From the NCBI GenBank assembly GCA_030039095.1, contig JASHQP010000661.1, positions 1 to 43,933 on the forward strand: DNA of 43,933 bases. The letters are read 5' to 3'. The position numbers and the translations under genes were made by a program. The notes below the pieces were generated by a model. It was not told the origin of the DNA, did not search any database, and was given only the letters and a program-made list of their open reading frames with translations. This DNA is from Streptosporangiaceae bacterium (GTDB lineage Bacteria; Actinomycetota; Actinomycetes; Streptosporangiales; Streptosporangiaceae). Shown one piece after another: positions 15,511-22,794 of the stretch (positions are counted from its first letter, which is position 1; the number at the start of each line of letters is the position of its first letter).

Positions 15511-15924
15511 TCAGTACCGGGAGATCTCGATGAGGTTCTCGTCGGGATCGCGGATGTAGACGCTGGTGATCGGCCCGAGTGCGCCGGTCCGCGGGACTGG
15601 CCCGTCCTCCACCGGGATGCCCTGGCGCACCAGCGACGCAACGACCTGGCCGAGCGGCGTGCTGGTGATCAGGCACAGGTCGGCGCTGCCCCTGGTTGGC
15701 CGGGCCGCGTGCGGCGCGATCTCGGCGCCGGCCTGGTGCAGGTTGATCTTGCTGTTGCCGAAGGCCAGGGCGCGGCGCCCGGCCCCGAATGTGACGTCGA
15801 GCATGCCGAGGGCGCGCGCGTAGAAAGCCACCGTCGCTTCGATGTCCGAGACCGTCAGGACGAGATGATCCAGGGAGACGATCTCGGCGGCCGGCTGCTC
15901 TGTGATCTCGCCCTTTTCCGTCAC
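15511..15924 (-). CDS. VOC-family (glyoxalase/dioxygenase-like) protein
   Basis: 137 aa from GTG 15924. SLDHLVLTVSDIEATVAFYA and RALGMLDVTFGAGRRALAFG form the first beta-alpha-beta-beta-beta unit; GSADLCLITSTPLGQVVASL and GPITSVYIRDPDENLIEISRY the second. Candidate metal ligands are the His of DHLVL, the His of INLHQ and the Glu of LIEIS. The fold covers glyoxalases, fosfomycin-resistance enzymes and extradiol dioxygenases; the short length fits a single-unit lactoylglutathione lyase-like member. TATAACTAGT just upstream could be a -10 region, so transcription independent of the CGNR gene is possible. Confidence 0.85.
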   Translation of the reverse strand: MTEKGEITEQPAAEIVSLDHLVLTVSDIEATVAFYARALGMLDVTFGAGRRALAFGNSKINLHQAGAEIAPHAARPTRGSADLCLITSTPLGQVVASLVRQGIPVEDGPVPRTGALGPITSVYIRDPDENLIEISRY

Positions 15925-15947
15925 ATCACTAGTTATACACGTGACGC

Positions 15948-16592
15948 CTACGGCTCAGCAAGACTGGTTCCGGCGGCAGCGGCCTGGCGGTCAGGGCCGG
16001 CCGGGGTGGCGGACCGGCGCCGGCGGTAATTGCTCGCGCGATCCCGGCCGCCGCACGCCGTGCTCGAGCACCAGCGCCGCTGGCCGGGCCGGCTGGAGTC
16101 CAGGAAGAGAATTCCGCACTGGTCGCTCGCGCAGGCCCGGACCCGGCCCGTGTAGGGACCGGTGAAGAGGTCGATCCCGTCCCGCGCGACGCTGCTCAGC
16201 AGCGCGGGGCCGGAGGTCCCGGCTGGCATCGCCCAGTGCAGCTTCGCCCCGCGAAGCTGCGGCACCAGCGGCGCGTTCTGGGCGGCCGCGTTGATGATGG
16301 TCTCATCTGCCCGCTTGGGCGGCCATTGGTCGGCCACCAGCGCCGTCGCGCAGCGGTAGATCGCCTCCCGGACGGTCCTCGCGCGCTCCAGGTCGTCCTC
16401 GTCCAGGCACGGGGGCCTGCCGACGAGACCTGCCTCGACATACCAGCGAGCCAGATCCCGCGCGGCCGGCAGCCTCTCGTGCTGGCCGCGCCATCGCTCG
16501 CCGACCGTGGCGCAGAAGTTCAGGCACAGCCGCCCGGAGCGGAACCGGAAAGCCATCTCGGCGGGATCAGGCGACGGTAGTAGATTGCTCAC
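15948..16592 (-). CDS. CGNR zinc-finger / ABATE-domain transcriptional regulator
   Basis: About 214 aa from GTG 16592. The N-terminal ABATE stress-sensing domain starts at FRSGRLCLNFCATVGER and includes LARWYVEAGLV and REAIYRCATALV. The C-terminal zinc finger reads RVRACASDQCGILFLD then RRWCSSTACGGRDRASNYRR: four cysteines in CxxxxC and CxxxxC arrangement. The family name motif CGNR is CGGR here. These proteins bind DNA and are thought to be stress-responsive regulators. First gene of the CGNR-VOC-phosphatase operon and divergent from the YCII gene. Confidence 0.87.
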   Translation of the reverse strand: MSNLLPSPDPAEMAFRFRSGRLCLNFCATVGERWRGQHERLPAARDLARWYVEAGLVGRPPCLDEDDLERARTVREAIYRCATALVADQWPPKRADETIINAAAQNAPLVPQLRGAKLHWAMPAGTSGPALLSSVARDGIDLFTGPYTGRVRACASDQCGILFLDSSRPGQRRWCSSTACGGRDRASNYRRRRSATPAGPDRQAAAAGTSLAEP

Positions 16593-16661
16593 CGAACGAG
16601 TATTACCTGTTACGGAGCCGCAGGCCAAAGACCGCGAGCCAGCATACGCGGCCCCCAGGGC

Positions 16662-16693
16662 CCGGCCCGGCAACTTACCGGCCCGGCAACTTA
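16662..16693 (+). repeat. Perfect 16-bp tandem duplication
   Basis: CCGGCCCGGCAACTTA at 16662-16677 is repeated immediately at 16678-16693 with no mismatch. It lies in the 200-bp divergent region between the CGNR and YCII genes, 30 bp before another tandem duplication. Confidence 0.9.
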
Positions 16694-16722
16694 TAAGCGC
16701 ACGTGTCCTTCTGGGCCATCCC

Positions 16723-16766
16723 CGTTCGTCGTCGGGTTGGTAGACGTTCGTCGTCGGGTTGGTAGA
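16723..16766 (+). repeat. Perfect 22-bp tandem duplication
   Basis: A 22-bp unit beginning CGTTCGTCGTCGGG and ending TTGGTAGA occupies 16723-16744 and is repeated exactly at 16745-16766, just upstream of the YCII ATG at 16792. Identity of the copies suggests recent slippage, or an operator being multiplied. Confidence 0.9.
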
Positions 16767-16791
16767 GCCGTCCACGGGAAGCGAGACTGAC

Positions 16792-17535
16792 ATGAAGTAC
16801 ATCATGATCATCGCGGGGAGCACCGAGCACAGCAGCGACGGCGTCGTGGCGCCGGACGCCCTGGCGTACATGCAGCGGGAGCTCCCCCGCTGGATCGACG
16901 AGATGGACGGCCGCGGCGTGCGGCTGTTCGGCCGCGAGCTGGACCTGCCCGCCACGGCAGCGACGGTGCGCGTGCGCGACGGCGAGGCACTTGTGACCGA
17001 CGGCCCGTTCGCGGAGACCAAGGAGTTCATGGCCGGCTTCGACGTGCTCGAATGCGCGGATCTCGACGAGGCGGTCGAGGTGACGGTCAAGAACCCCATC
17101 ACCCGGTTCCACCGGATCGAGGTGCGGCCGTTCATGGCCGGCCTCCAGGTGGGCGAGAAGGCGCTCGCGTTCGGGCGCGGCGAGGACGGTGACTCCCGCC
17201 CGTACGCGCTGATCATGTGGATGGGCGCAACCCCGGCGGTGCCCGTCGACGACCAGGCGCTGATGGGCGAGGGCGAGGCGTGGAAGCAGGACGCGGAGGC
17301 CCGCGGCCTGCAGATCCTCGGCAACGCGCTGGAGGGCCCGGAGACCGCCCGGACGATCAGCGCCCGCGACGGGGAGGCGCTGATCAGCGACGGGCCGTTC
17401 ACCGAGACCAAGGAGTTCATCGCCGGGATCGACGTAGTCAGCTGCACCAGCCGCCAGCAGGCGATCGACCTCGCGATCGCGCACCCGATCGCCCGCTACC
17501 ACGCGATCGAGGTTCGCCCGTTCTACGCCGAATAA
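16792..17535 (+). CDS. Tandem two-domain YCII-related protein
   Basis: 247 aa made of two YCII (DGPF) domains. Each has the DGEALVTDGPFAETKEF / DGEALISDGPFTETKEF signature and ends with HRIEVRPF / HAIEVRPF. Domain 1 covers about residues 1-115 (MKYIMIIAG start) and domain 2 about 125-247 (YALIMWMGATP start). The YCII fold has a conserved His-Asp pair thought catalytic, but most members have no assigned function. Actinobacterial DGPF proteins are usually encoded beside ECF sigma factors; none adjoins here. The MFS gene follows after a separate promoter. Confidence 0.88.
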   Translation: MKYIMIIAGSTEHSSDGVVAPDALAYMQRELPRWIDEMDGRGVRLFGRELDLPATAATVRVRDGEALVTDGPFAETKEFMAGFDVLECADLDEAVEVTVKNPITRFHRIEVRPFMAGLQVGEKALAFGRGEDGDSRPYALIMWMGATPAVPVDDQALMGEGEAWKQDAEARGLQILGNALEGPETARTISARDGEALISDGPFTETKEFIAGIDVVSCTSRQQAIDLAIAHPIARYHAIEVRPFYAE

Positions 17536-17604
17536 CGGCAGGCGGCAGCGCTCCAGGATGATCTGAGCGCCGGGGTGAGCGCCCAGGGACCCGGTGCTCC
17601 CCCA

Positions 17605-17640
17605 TTGACTAGACACAACGTTGCGTCTAGAGTTTCGGGC
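17605..17640 (+). promoter_or_regulatory. MFS promoter overlapped by a 22-bp palindromic operator
   Basis: TTGACT (17605-17610) and TAGAGT (17628-17633) are spaced 17 bp. The spacer and -10 are covered by a dyad at 17609-17630 with arms CTAGAC-CAACG and CGTTG-GTCTAG (20 of 22 positions symmetric), typical of a TetR-type operator. The predicted transcription start falls at or next to the ATG at 17641, so the mRNA is probably leaderless. Confidence 0.65.
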
Positions 17641-19209
17641 ATGTCGCCCACCCGAACGTCTCAGGAGCTCCAGCAGCCGGCCGTCACTGCGCCGACGGGC
17701 AAGCGGCCCGCGACCGCGGGCACTGCGGTCGCTGCGATCGCGCCTGCGGTGGTCCTGGTGATCGGCATGGTCGCCGCAGTCAATCTCGCCATCCCGAGCC
17801 TGCAGGCGGGCAGCCTGAGGCCGTCGGTGTCCGGGACCGCCTGGATCGTGGACAGCTACACGCTGGTGTTCGCCTGCCTGCTGATTCCTGCGGGGGCGCT
17901 CGGCGACCGGTTCGGCCGCAAGCGCGGGATGCTGGCCGGCCTGGGAATGTTCGCGGCGGGGTCGGCCCTGGCCGCGCTGGCACCCAGCGTCGCGGTGCTG
18001 ATGTGCGGGCGTGCGCTGAGTGCGGTGGGTGCGGCGTTCGTGCTGCCCGCAACGCTCGCGGTCACGCTCGCCCGGCTCGAGCCCGCGCATCGCCCGCGGG
18101 CGGTGGCGCTGTGGTCGGCCCTGACCGGTGTCGGCGGCGCCCTCGGCAACCTCGGCGGCGGCCTGGCCGTGGGCCTCGGCGGCTGGCGCGTGCTCTTCTG
18201 GTCGGGCGTCCCGGTCGCCGTCGGGGCCGCGCTGCTGATCGCCGCGAGAGTGCCCGCCCAGACCCCGCACGACGACCCGGTCGACGGCGCTGGCGCGCTG
18301 CTGCTCATCGCGGGCAGCGTGGCGCTGCTGTACGGAATCATCGGCTCCCCGGGGTTCGGCTGGGACTCCTGGCGGGTCCTCGGGTCGCTGGCCCTCGCGA
18401 TCGCGCTGCTCGCGGCCTTCGCCTGGTACGAAACGCGCGCCGCCCACCCGATGCTCGATCCGCGCATGTTCCGGCTGCCCGGCGTGCGGGCCGGAGCTCT
18501 CGGGATCATCACGCTGTTCTTCGCGCTGTTCGGCCTCTACTACGTGAACGCCCAGTACCTGCAGGACGTCAAGGGCTACTCACCGCTGCTGGCCGGCGTG
18601 TGCATCCTCCCGATCGCCGCGCTGATGCCGTTCGTCAGCGCGCGCAGCCCGCAGCTTGCCGCGCGCGCCGGCGCCCGCGTCACGATCATTCTCGGCATGC
18701 TGATCCTCGCGGCCGGGCTGGTGCTCCTGTCGTTCGCCACGGCCGCGACCCCCTACCCGCTCTACGGCCTGCTGCTCGCGGTCATCGGCGGCGGCATGGG
18801 ACTGGCGATGCCGCCGCTGTCCGGGATGATCGTGCACGCACTTCCGCCCAGCCACGCGGGTGTCAGCTCCGGCCTGGCCAGCACCACCCGCGAGATCGGC
18901 TCGGCGCTGGGCGTCGCCGTGCTGAGCTCGGTGCTCACCACCCGCTTCGCGAGCCACCTGCCCGCCGCGCTGCAAGACGTCCCGGGCGCGCGGGGCCAGG
19001 CGATCAGGCACTCGGTGACCGCCGCCCTGCACTACGCGGCCGGCGCCCCGGGTCCCGGCGCCCGCGGGCACCTCCTCGGCGCCACCCGCGACGCGTTCAC
19101 CAGCGGCACCAGCGTCGGACTGCGCGTGGGAGCAGCCCTGCTCCTGATCACCGCCGCCGTCGTCGTCTTCCAGCCATCCGGGGGACAGCAGCGCCTCACG
19201 CAACCGTGA
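17641..19209 (+). CDS. MFS transporter, DHA2-like 14-helix drug efflux family
   Basis: 522 aa with fourteen hydrophobic segments. After a 35-residue cytosolic N-terminus, motif A-like GALGDRFGRKRG lies between helices 2 and 3, RALSAVGAAFVLPATLAV in helix 4, and ALTGVGGALGNLGGG (motif C-like) in helix 5. HPMLDPRMFRLPGVRAG separates the halves as in EmrB/QacA-type proton antiporters. Probably exports hydrophobic drugs or metabolites. ATG 17641 is selected because a promoter with the right spacing ends immediately before it. The regulator that would bind the palindrome is not encoded nearby. Confidence 0.9.
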   Translation: MSPTRTSQELQQPAVTAPTGKRPATAGTAVAAIAPAVVLVIGMVAAVNLAIPSLQAGSLRPSVSGTAWIVDSYTLVFACLLIPAGALGDRFGRKRGMLAGLGMFAAGSALAALAPSVAVLMCGRALSAVGAAFVLPATLAVTLARLEPAHRPRAVALWSALTGVGGALGNLGGGLAVGLGGWRVLFWSGVPVAVGAALLIAARVPAQTPHDDPVDGAGALLLIAGSVALLYGIIGSPGFGWDSWRVLGSLALAIALLAAFAWYETRAAHPMLDPRMFRLPGVRAGALGIITLFFALFGLYYVNAQYLQDVKGYSPLLAGVCILPIAALMPFVSARSPQLAARAGARVTIILGMLILAAGLVLLSFATAATPYPLYGLLLAVIGGGMGLAMPPLSGMIVHALPPSHAGVSSGLASTTREIGSALGVAVLSSVLTTRFASHLPAALQDVPGARGQAIRHSVTAALHYAAGAPGPGARGHLLGATRDAFTSGTSVGLRVGAALLLITAAVVVFQPSGGQQRLTQP

Positions 19210-19365
19210 TGGAGTGGCATCAGAAAGTATCAGTGGTGCAACTGACGCAACGGCGACCTGGACCGATCCGCACGGTCCGCACACCGACCGCCTGTTTACA
19301 CAGGTCACGGGCGGGTGGGAGGCTGTACGACCACTGGGCGAACGCAGTGGGAGGGGATGCGTGCC

Positions 19366-20454
19366 ATGGCGGCGGATCATGTCCATTTCAACGGGAGCGT
19401 CAACCTGGCCGATGGCGAGACGGTGATGCGCGAGATCACCTCGCGGGTGCCGGCGGGCCTTCGGCGTCTACCCGACGGGGAAACCGGGGACCGCAACAAC
19501 TGGATCTTCTTCCAGCTGCAGAGATTCCTGGAGCTTCCCTGGCTGGTCCCGGAGGGGCTGGATGCGGCAGAGGGCGACTACGAGAACATGCCCAAGCTCC
19601 AGCTGGCCGAGGGCGTCGATCCGGCCGAGGTGAGCTGGCCGAACCTGGGCTACGCCGACGCCTACCTGGCGTCATACCAGACCTTCGTCGCGCTGCGGAA
19701 CCAGGGCGTGATCCCGGCCGGTGTCCGGTTCCAGGTTCAGTACCCGACTCCGCTGGCCTCGATCGGCGGCTACATCGTCCCGGAGCAGCAGCAGACGCTG
19801 ATCGGCTCCTATGAGCAGGCGATGTTCGCCGACCTGGACCGGCTGCTCAGCGAGATCCCGCATGGCGACGTCGCGGTGCAGTGGGACGTCGCGGTGGAGT
19901 TCGGCGTGCTGGAAAACGCCTTCGCGCCAAACGGCGATCAGGCCTTCGACATGGTTGTCGCCGCCCTTGTGCGCTGCGTCGACCAGGTGCCCGCGGACGT
20001 CCCGGCCGGGATGCACCTGTGCTACGGCGACTACGGCCACCACCACTTCACGCAGCCGGAGTCGCTGGCGCTGCAGGTCCGGGTGCTGAGCGCGGTCGCC
20101 GCGGCCGCCACGCGGCAGGTGAGCTTCGTCTCGTTCACCGTGCCGCAGGACCAGCGCGACGAGGCCTACTTCGCGCCGCTGGCCGAGCTGGCCACGGACC
20201 CCGACACCGAGCTCAACTTCGCGCTGGTGCCGTACCATCCGGCCGAGCAGGCGCCGGGCACCAGCGAGGAGCAGGCGCGGCTGATCGACGAGGCCCTGGC
20301 GGCCAGCCCGGGCGGTCCTCGTGCCTGGGGCGTCTGCACGGAATGCGGGATGGGCCGCGCGGGCCGCGACGAGATCCCGGTGCTGCTGGATCTGCACAGC
20401 CAGCTGATCACGGCCGGGTTATCCGGAGAGCGTGCGGCCATCGTGCGTGCATGA
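19366..20454 (+). CDS. Methionine synthase (MetE)-like TIM-barrel protein with zinc-site motifs
   Basis: 362 aa from ATG 19366, preceded by GGGAGGGG. RRLPDGETGDRNNWIFFQLQ near the N-terminus, VRFQVQYPTPLA, VAVQWDVAVEFG, MHLCYGDYGHHHF and VCTECGMGRAG are the landmarks. His-x-Cys in MHLCYGD and the Cys in ECGMGR resemble two of the zinc-ligand positions of cobalamin-independent methionine synthase, so a thiol-alkylating or related reaction is possible. The full MetE length (about 750 aa) and folate domain are absent. The family is annotated as hypothetical in actinobacteria. Its TGA overlaps the ATG of a short YjbR-like fragment (ATGA). Confidence 0.7.
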   Translation: MAADHVHFNGSVNLADGETVMREITSRVPAGLRRLPDGETGDRNNWIFFQLQRFLELPWLVPEGLDAAEGDYENMPKLQLAEGVDPAEVSWPNLGYADAYLASYQTFVALRNQGVIPAGVRFQVQYPTPLASIGGYIVPEQQQTLIGSYEQAMFADLDRLLSEIPHGDVAVQWDVAVEFGVLENAFAPNGDQAFDMVVAALVRCVDQVPADVPAGMHLCYGDYGHHHFTQPESLALQVRVLSAVAAAATRQVSFVSFTVPQDQRDEAYFAPLAELATDPDTELNFALVPYHPAEQAPGTSEEQARLIDEALAASPGGPRAWGVCTECGMGRAGRDEIPVLLDLHSQLITAGLSGERAAIVRA

Positions 20455-20591
20455 CCACGACCGAGGAGATCCGGCGCTGGGTCACGGCACTGCCCGAGGC
20501 GGAGGAGACGACGGCCGTGTCCTGCGTCGGCGAGCAGCAAGCGGCGCCTCGGTTCGAGGGCGGAGATCCCGGCCGCGACGCGCGGCACTGA
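20451..20591 (+). pseudogene. MmcQ/YjbR-like protein, truncated
   Basis: A 46-codon frame starting at the ATG overlapping the previous stop reads MTTTEEIRRWVTALPEAEET, the usual opening of MmcQ/YjbR double-wing proteins (about 115 aa when intact). After residue 21 the similarity disappears (VSCVGEQQAAPRFEGGD) and a stop follows. A deletion has probably removed the body of the gene. It may still be translated through coupling. Confidence 0.55.
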
Positions 20592-20692
20592 CGGTTAACG
20601 GATTCCTCCATCTGGACTACACCGCGCGCACACGCCGGTTTCTTCCCCCGCCGGTACCCAGGACACAGGAGCCGCCGGCGTGCGGCGTCCCT

Positions 20693-20734
20693 GGCCGGGG
20701 TTGGCGGCACACGCCCTCGGGGGTGGCCCCGGCC
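20693..20734 (+). other. Stem-loop in the leader of the antiporter operon
   Basis: GGCCGGGG (20693-20700) and CCCCGGCC (20727-20734) are perfect 8-bp arms around a 26-nt loop, 50 bp before the KhtT-like gene. The 20592-20783 stretch holds nothing else convincing. It could be a terminator of the upstream genes or a leader structure. It does not match a riboswitch consensus that I recognise. Confidence 0.35.
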
Positions 20735-20783
20735 TTTCACTCACTTGGGCGCGGCCAGCACGCCACAGGGAAGGGAGCCGTGA

Positions 20784-21266
20784 GTGTCTGCGCGCACCCG
20801 CATCAAGCACTTGCCGGGCGTCGGCCTGCAGTACGACTTCACCACGGCGGACGGCGAGCACCTGTCGGTGATCGCGCACCGGAACGGCTCGCGCAGCCTG
20901 GACGGCTACCGCGGCGGCGATTCCGACGGCGCGGCCTTCTCGCTGCACCTGACCGCGGTCGAGGCGGCCGTGCTCGCCGACGCGCTGCTGGCCGGGCACG
21001 ACGACCCCCGCCTGCTGCACGCCGACGAGCTGGGCCTCGTCGCCGAGCGCATCGCGCTGTCCGCCGCGTCACGCTGGCACGGCCGCCCGCTCGGCACCAC
21101 GCAGCTGCGGACCCGCACCGGGGCGTCGATCGTCGCCATCCTGCGCGGGCCCAACCCCATCCCCTCCCCCGCCGCGGCCTTCCGGCTGGCCGGCGGTGAC
21201 ACGCTGGTCGTGGTCGGTACCCGCGAGGGGGCCGACGCGGCCGCGGCGCTGCTCACCAAGGACTGA
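20784..21266 (+). CDS. KhtT-like regulatory subunit with TrkA-C (RCK_C) domain
   Basis: 160 aa from GTG 20784 with GGGAAGGGAG upstream. The N-terminal part (IKHLPGVGLQYDFTTADGEH, LSVIAHRNGSRSL) resembles the KhtT N-domain. The C-terminal RCK_C domain reads GRPLGTTQLRTRTGASIVAI, PSPAAAFRLAGGDTLVVVGT. In Bacillus, KhtT binds c-di-AMP and gates the K+/H+ antiporter KhtU. The adjacent gene, 3 bp downstream, encodes such an antiporter, so the same arrangement is inferred. Confidence 0.88.
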   Translation: MSARTRIKHLPGVGLQYDFTTADGEHLSVIAHRNGSRSLDGYRGGDSDGAAFSLHLTAVEAAVLADALLAGHDDPRLLHADELGLVAERIALSAASRWHGRPLGTTQLRTRTGASIVAILRGPNPIPSPAAAFRLAGGDTLVVVGTREGADAAAALLTKD

Positions 21267-21269
21267 GCG

Positions 21270-22541
21270 GTGCATGCCGCTCTGCTGGCTGAGCTCGGTG
21301 GCATCATCCTCGCGCTAGGCCTGCTCGGCCGCCTGGCAGGACGCTACGGTCAGTCCCCGATTCCCCTGTACCTGCTGGCCGGGCTCGCCTTCGGGCGCGG
21401 GGGGCTGCTGCCGCTCAGCGCCAGCGAGGAGTTCATCGCGGCCGGCGCAGAGATCGGCGTGATCCTGCTGCTGCTGACACTGGGCCTGGAGTACACCGCG
21501 CCCGAGCTGGTGACCAGCCTCAAAACCCACTACCCGGCCGGTGTGGTCGACTTCGTGCTCAACGCGCTGCCCGGAGCTGCGGCGGCACTGCTGCTCGGCT
21601 GGGGGCCGGTCGCAGCCGTCGCACTGGGCGGGATCACCTGGATCTCGTCGTCTGGCGTGATCGCCAAGATCCTTCGCGACCTGGGCCGGGTCGGCAACAG
21701 CGAGACCCCGGTGATCCTCACGATCCTCGTCCTCGAGGACCTCGCCATGACCGTTTACCTGCCGATCCTCACCGCGCTCGTGGCGGGTGTCGGCCTGACC
21801 ACGGGCAGCCTGACCCTGGCCGTCGCGCTTGCCGCGGCGGGCGGCGTGCTGTTCATCGCGCTGCGGTACGGCCGGGTGATCTCCCGCTTCGTCTCGCACG
21901 ACGATCCGGAAAAGCTCCTGCTGGTCGTGTTCGGCCTGACGCTGCTGGTCGCCGGGCTGGCCCAGGAACTTCAGGTTTCCGCGGCCGTGGGCGCGTTCCT
22001 GGTCGGCATCGCCTTGTCCGGCGAGGTCGCCGAGGGTGCCCAGACACTGGTCAGCCCGCTGCGCGACCTGTTCGCCGCGGTCTTCTTTGTGTTCTTCGGC
22101 CTCAGCACCGACCCGGCCGAGATCCCGCCGGTTCTGCTGCCTGCGGCGATCCTGGCCGTGGTCACGGCCGCTACCAAGATCGCCACAGGCCACTGGGCCG
22201 CCCGGCGGGCCGGGATCTCCGCCCGTGGGCGGTGGCGGGCCGGCGGCGCCCTTGTCGCGCGCGGTGAGTTCTCCATCGTTATCGCCGGGCTCGCGGTCAG
22301 TGCCGGGACCGGATCCCGGCTCGGGGCGCTGGCCACGGCCTACGTCCTGATCCTGGTCATCGTCGGGCCGCTCGCCGCCCGCTATGCCGAGCCGGCCGCT
22401 CGTCGCGTGGGGCCGCCGGCCCGGCCCGCCGCTAAGGCTTGGGGACCCAGCGGAAGCGGCGGACCGCGACGACCGCGCCGATGGCGCCCCACGCCGCCAC
22501 CACCCCCAGCTGCCGCCAGTCGGTGCCGACGTGCCCGGTGA
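21270..22541 (+). CDS. Monovalent cation:proton antiporter (CPA2, KhtU-like)
   Basis: 423 aa as read, 12 or so hydrophobic segments. CPA2 landmarks: GLLGRLAGRYGQSPIPLYLLAG at the start, IGVILLLLTLGLEYT, ITWISSSGVIAKIL (discontinuous helix), ILVLEDLAMTVYLPIL (conserved Asp), LQVSAAVGAFLVGIALSG and VARGEFSIVIAGLA. Probably exports K+ in exchange for protons under control of the upstream RCK_C subunit. Normal homology ends near residue 388 (PPARPAAKA); the last 33 residues (GSGGPRRPRR, TPPPPPAAAS) are read through the antisense of a permease fragment, so the native stop seems to have been replaced. Confidence 0.9.
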   Translation: MHAALLAELGGIILALGLLGRLAGRYGQSPIPLYLLAGLAFGRGGLLPLSASEEFIAAGAEIGVILLLLTLGLEYTAPELVTSLKTHYPAGVVDFVLNALPGAAAALLLGWGPVAAVALGGITWISSSGVIAKILRDLGRVGNSETPVILTILVLEDLAMTVYLPILTALVAGVGLTTGSLTLAVALAAAGGVLFIALRYGRVISRFVSHDDPEKLLLVVFGLTLLVAGLAQELQVSAAVGAFLVGIALSGEVAEGAQTLVSPLRDLFAAVFFVFFGLSTDPAEIPPVLLPAAILAVVTAATKIATGHWAARRAGISARGRWRAGGALVARGEFSIVIAGLAVSAGTGSRLGALATAYVLILVIVGPLAARYAEPAARRVGPPARPAAKAWGPSGSGGPRRPRRWRPTPPPPPAAASRCRRAR

Positions 22542-22580
22542 ACAGGCCGGTCAGAACCTCGTTGAACGGCCGCACAGGGA
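22432..22580 (-). pseudogene. C-terminal fragment of an ABC-2 type permease
   Basis: Minus-strand translation gives WLPVRPFNEVLTGLFTG, VGTDWRQLGVVAAWGAI and GAVVAVRRFRWVPKP before TAG at 22432. The final W-G-x-x-G-x-x-V-A-x-R-R-F-R-W-x-P block is the conserved end of ABC-2 drug-export permeases. Nothing of the remaining protein precedes it; a plus-strand response regulator fragment abuts it. The antisense strand now supplies the antiporter C-terminus. Confidence 0.65.
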
Positions 22581-22790
22581 GCCAGCCGGCGTCGAGGCGG
22601 TGCTGCGGGGCCGGCCCGCCGTGGTGCTCATGGACCTGCGCATGCCCGGCGTGGACGGCCTGAGTCCACGCCGCCGCAGGACCTGATCGGCCTGGTGCGC
22701 GTCGCCGCCGAGGGGCACACGGTGCTGTCCCCGGTGGCCGCCCGGCGCCTGATCGCTGCCTCGGCCGACCGTGAGCCCGCGAGGCAGAGC
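22576..22790 (+). pseudogene. Response regulator (NarL/LuxR type) with internal deletion
   Basis: The first part reads GVEAVLRGRP and PAVVLMDLRMPGVDGLS, the phosphoacceptor region of a NarL-type receiver with Asp in LMDLRMPG. After VDG the frame ends; in another frame QDLIGLVRVAAEGHTVLSP and VAARRLIAASADRE follow, which is the linker between receiver and LuxR HTH. About 50 residues between the two parts, the N-terminal strand and the HTH itself are missing. Confidence 0.65.
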
Positions 22791-22794
22791 GCCC

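Noticed and set aside
15948..17447. 499-codon minus-strand frame containing the CGNR protein
   Set aside because: Only the part after GTG 16592 matches the CGNR/ABATE family; the upstream part is antisense to the YCII gene.
20693..20734. Stem-loop before the KhtT-like gene considered as a c-di-AMP riboswitch
   Set aside because: The conserved ydaO-type motifs are not recognisable; only one simple 8-bp stem is visible.
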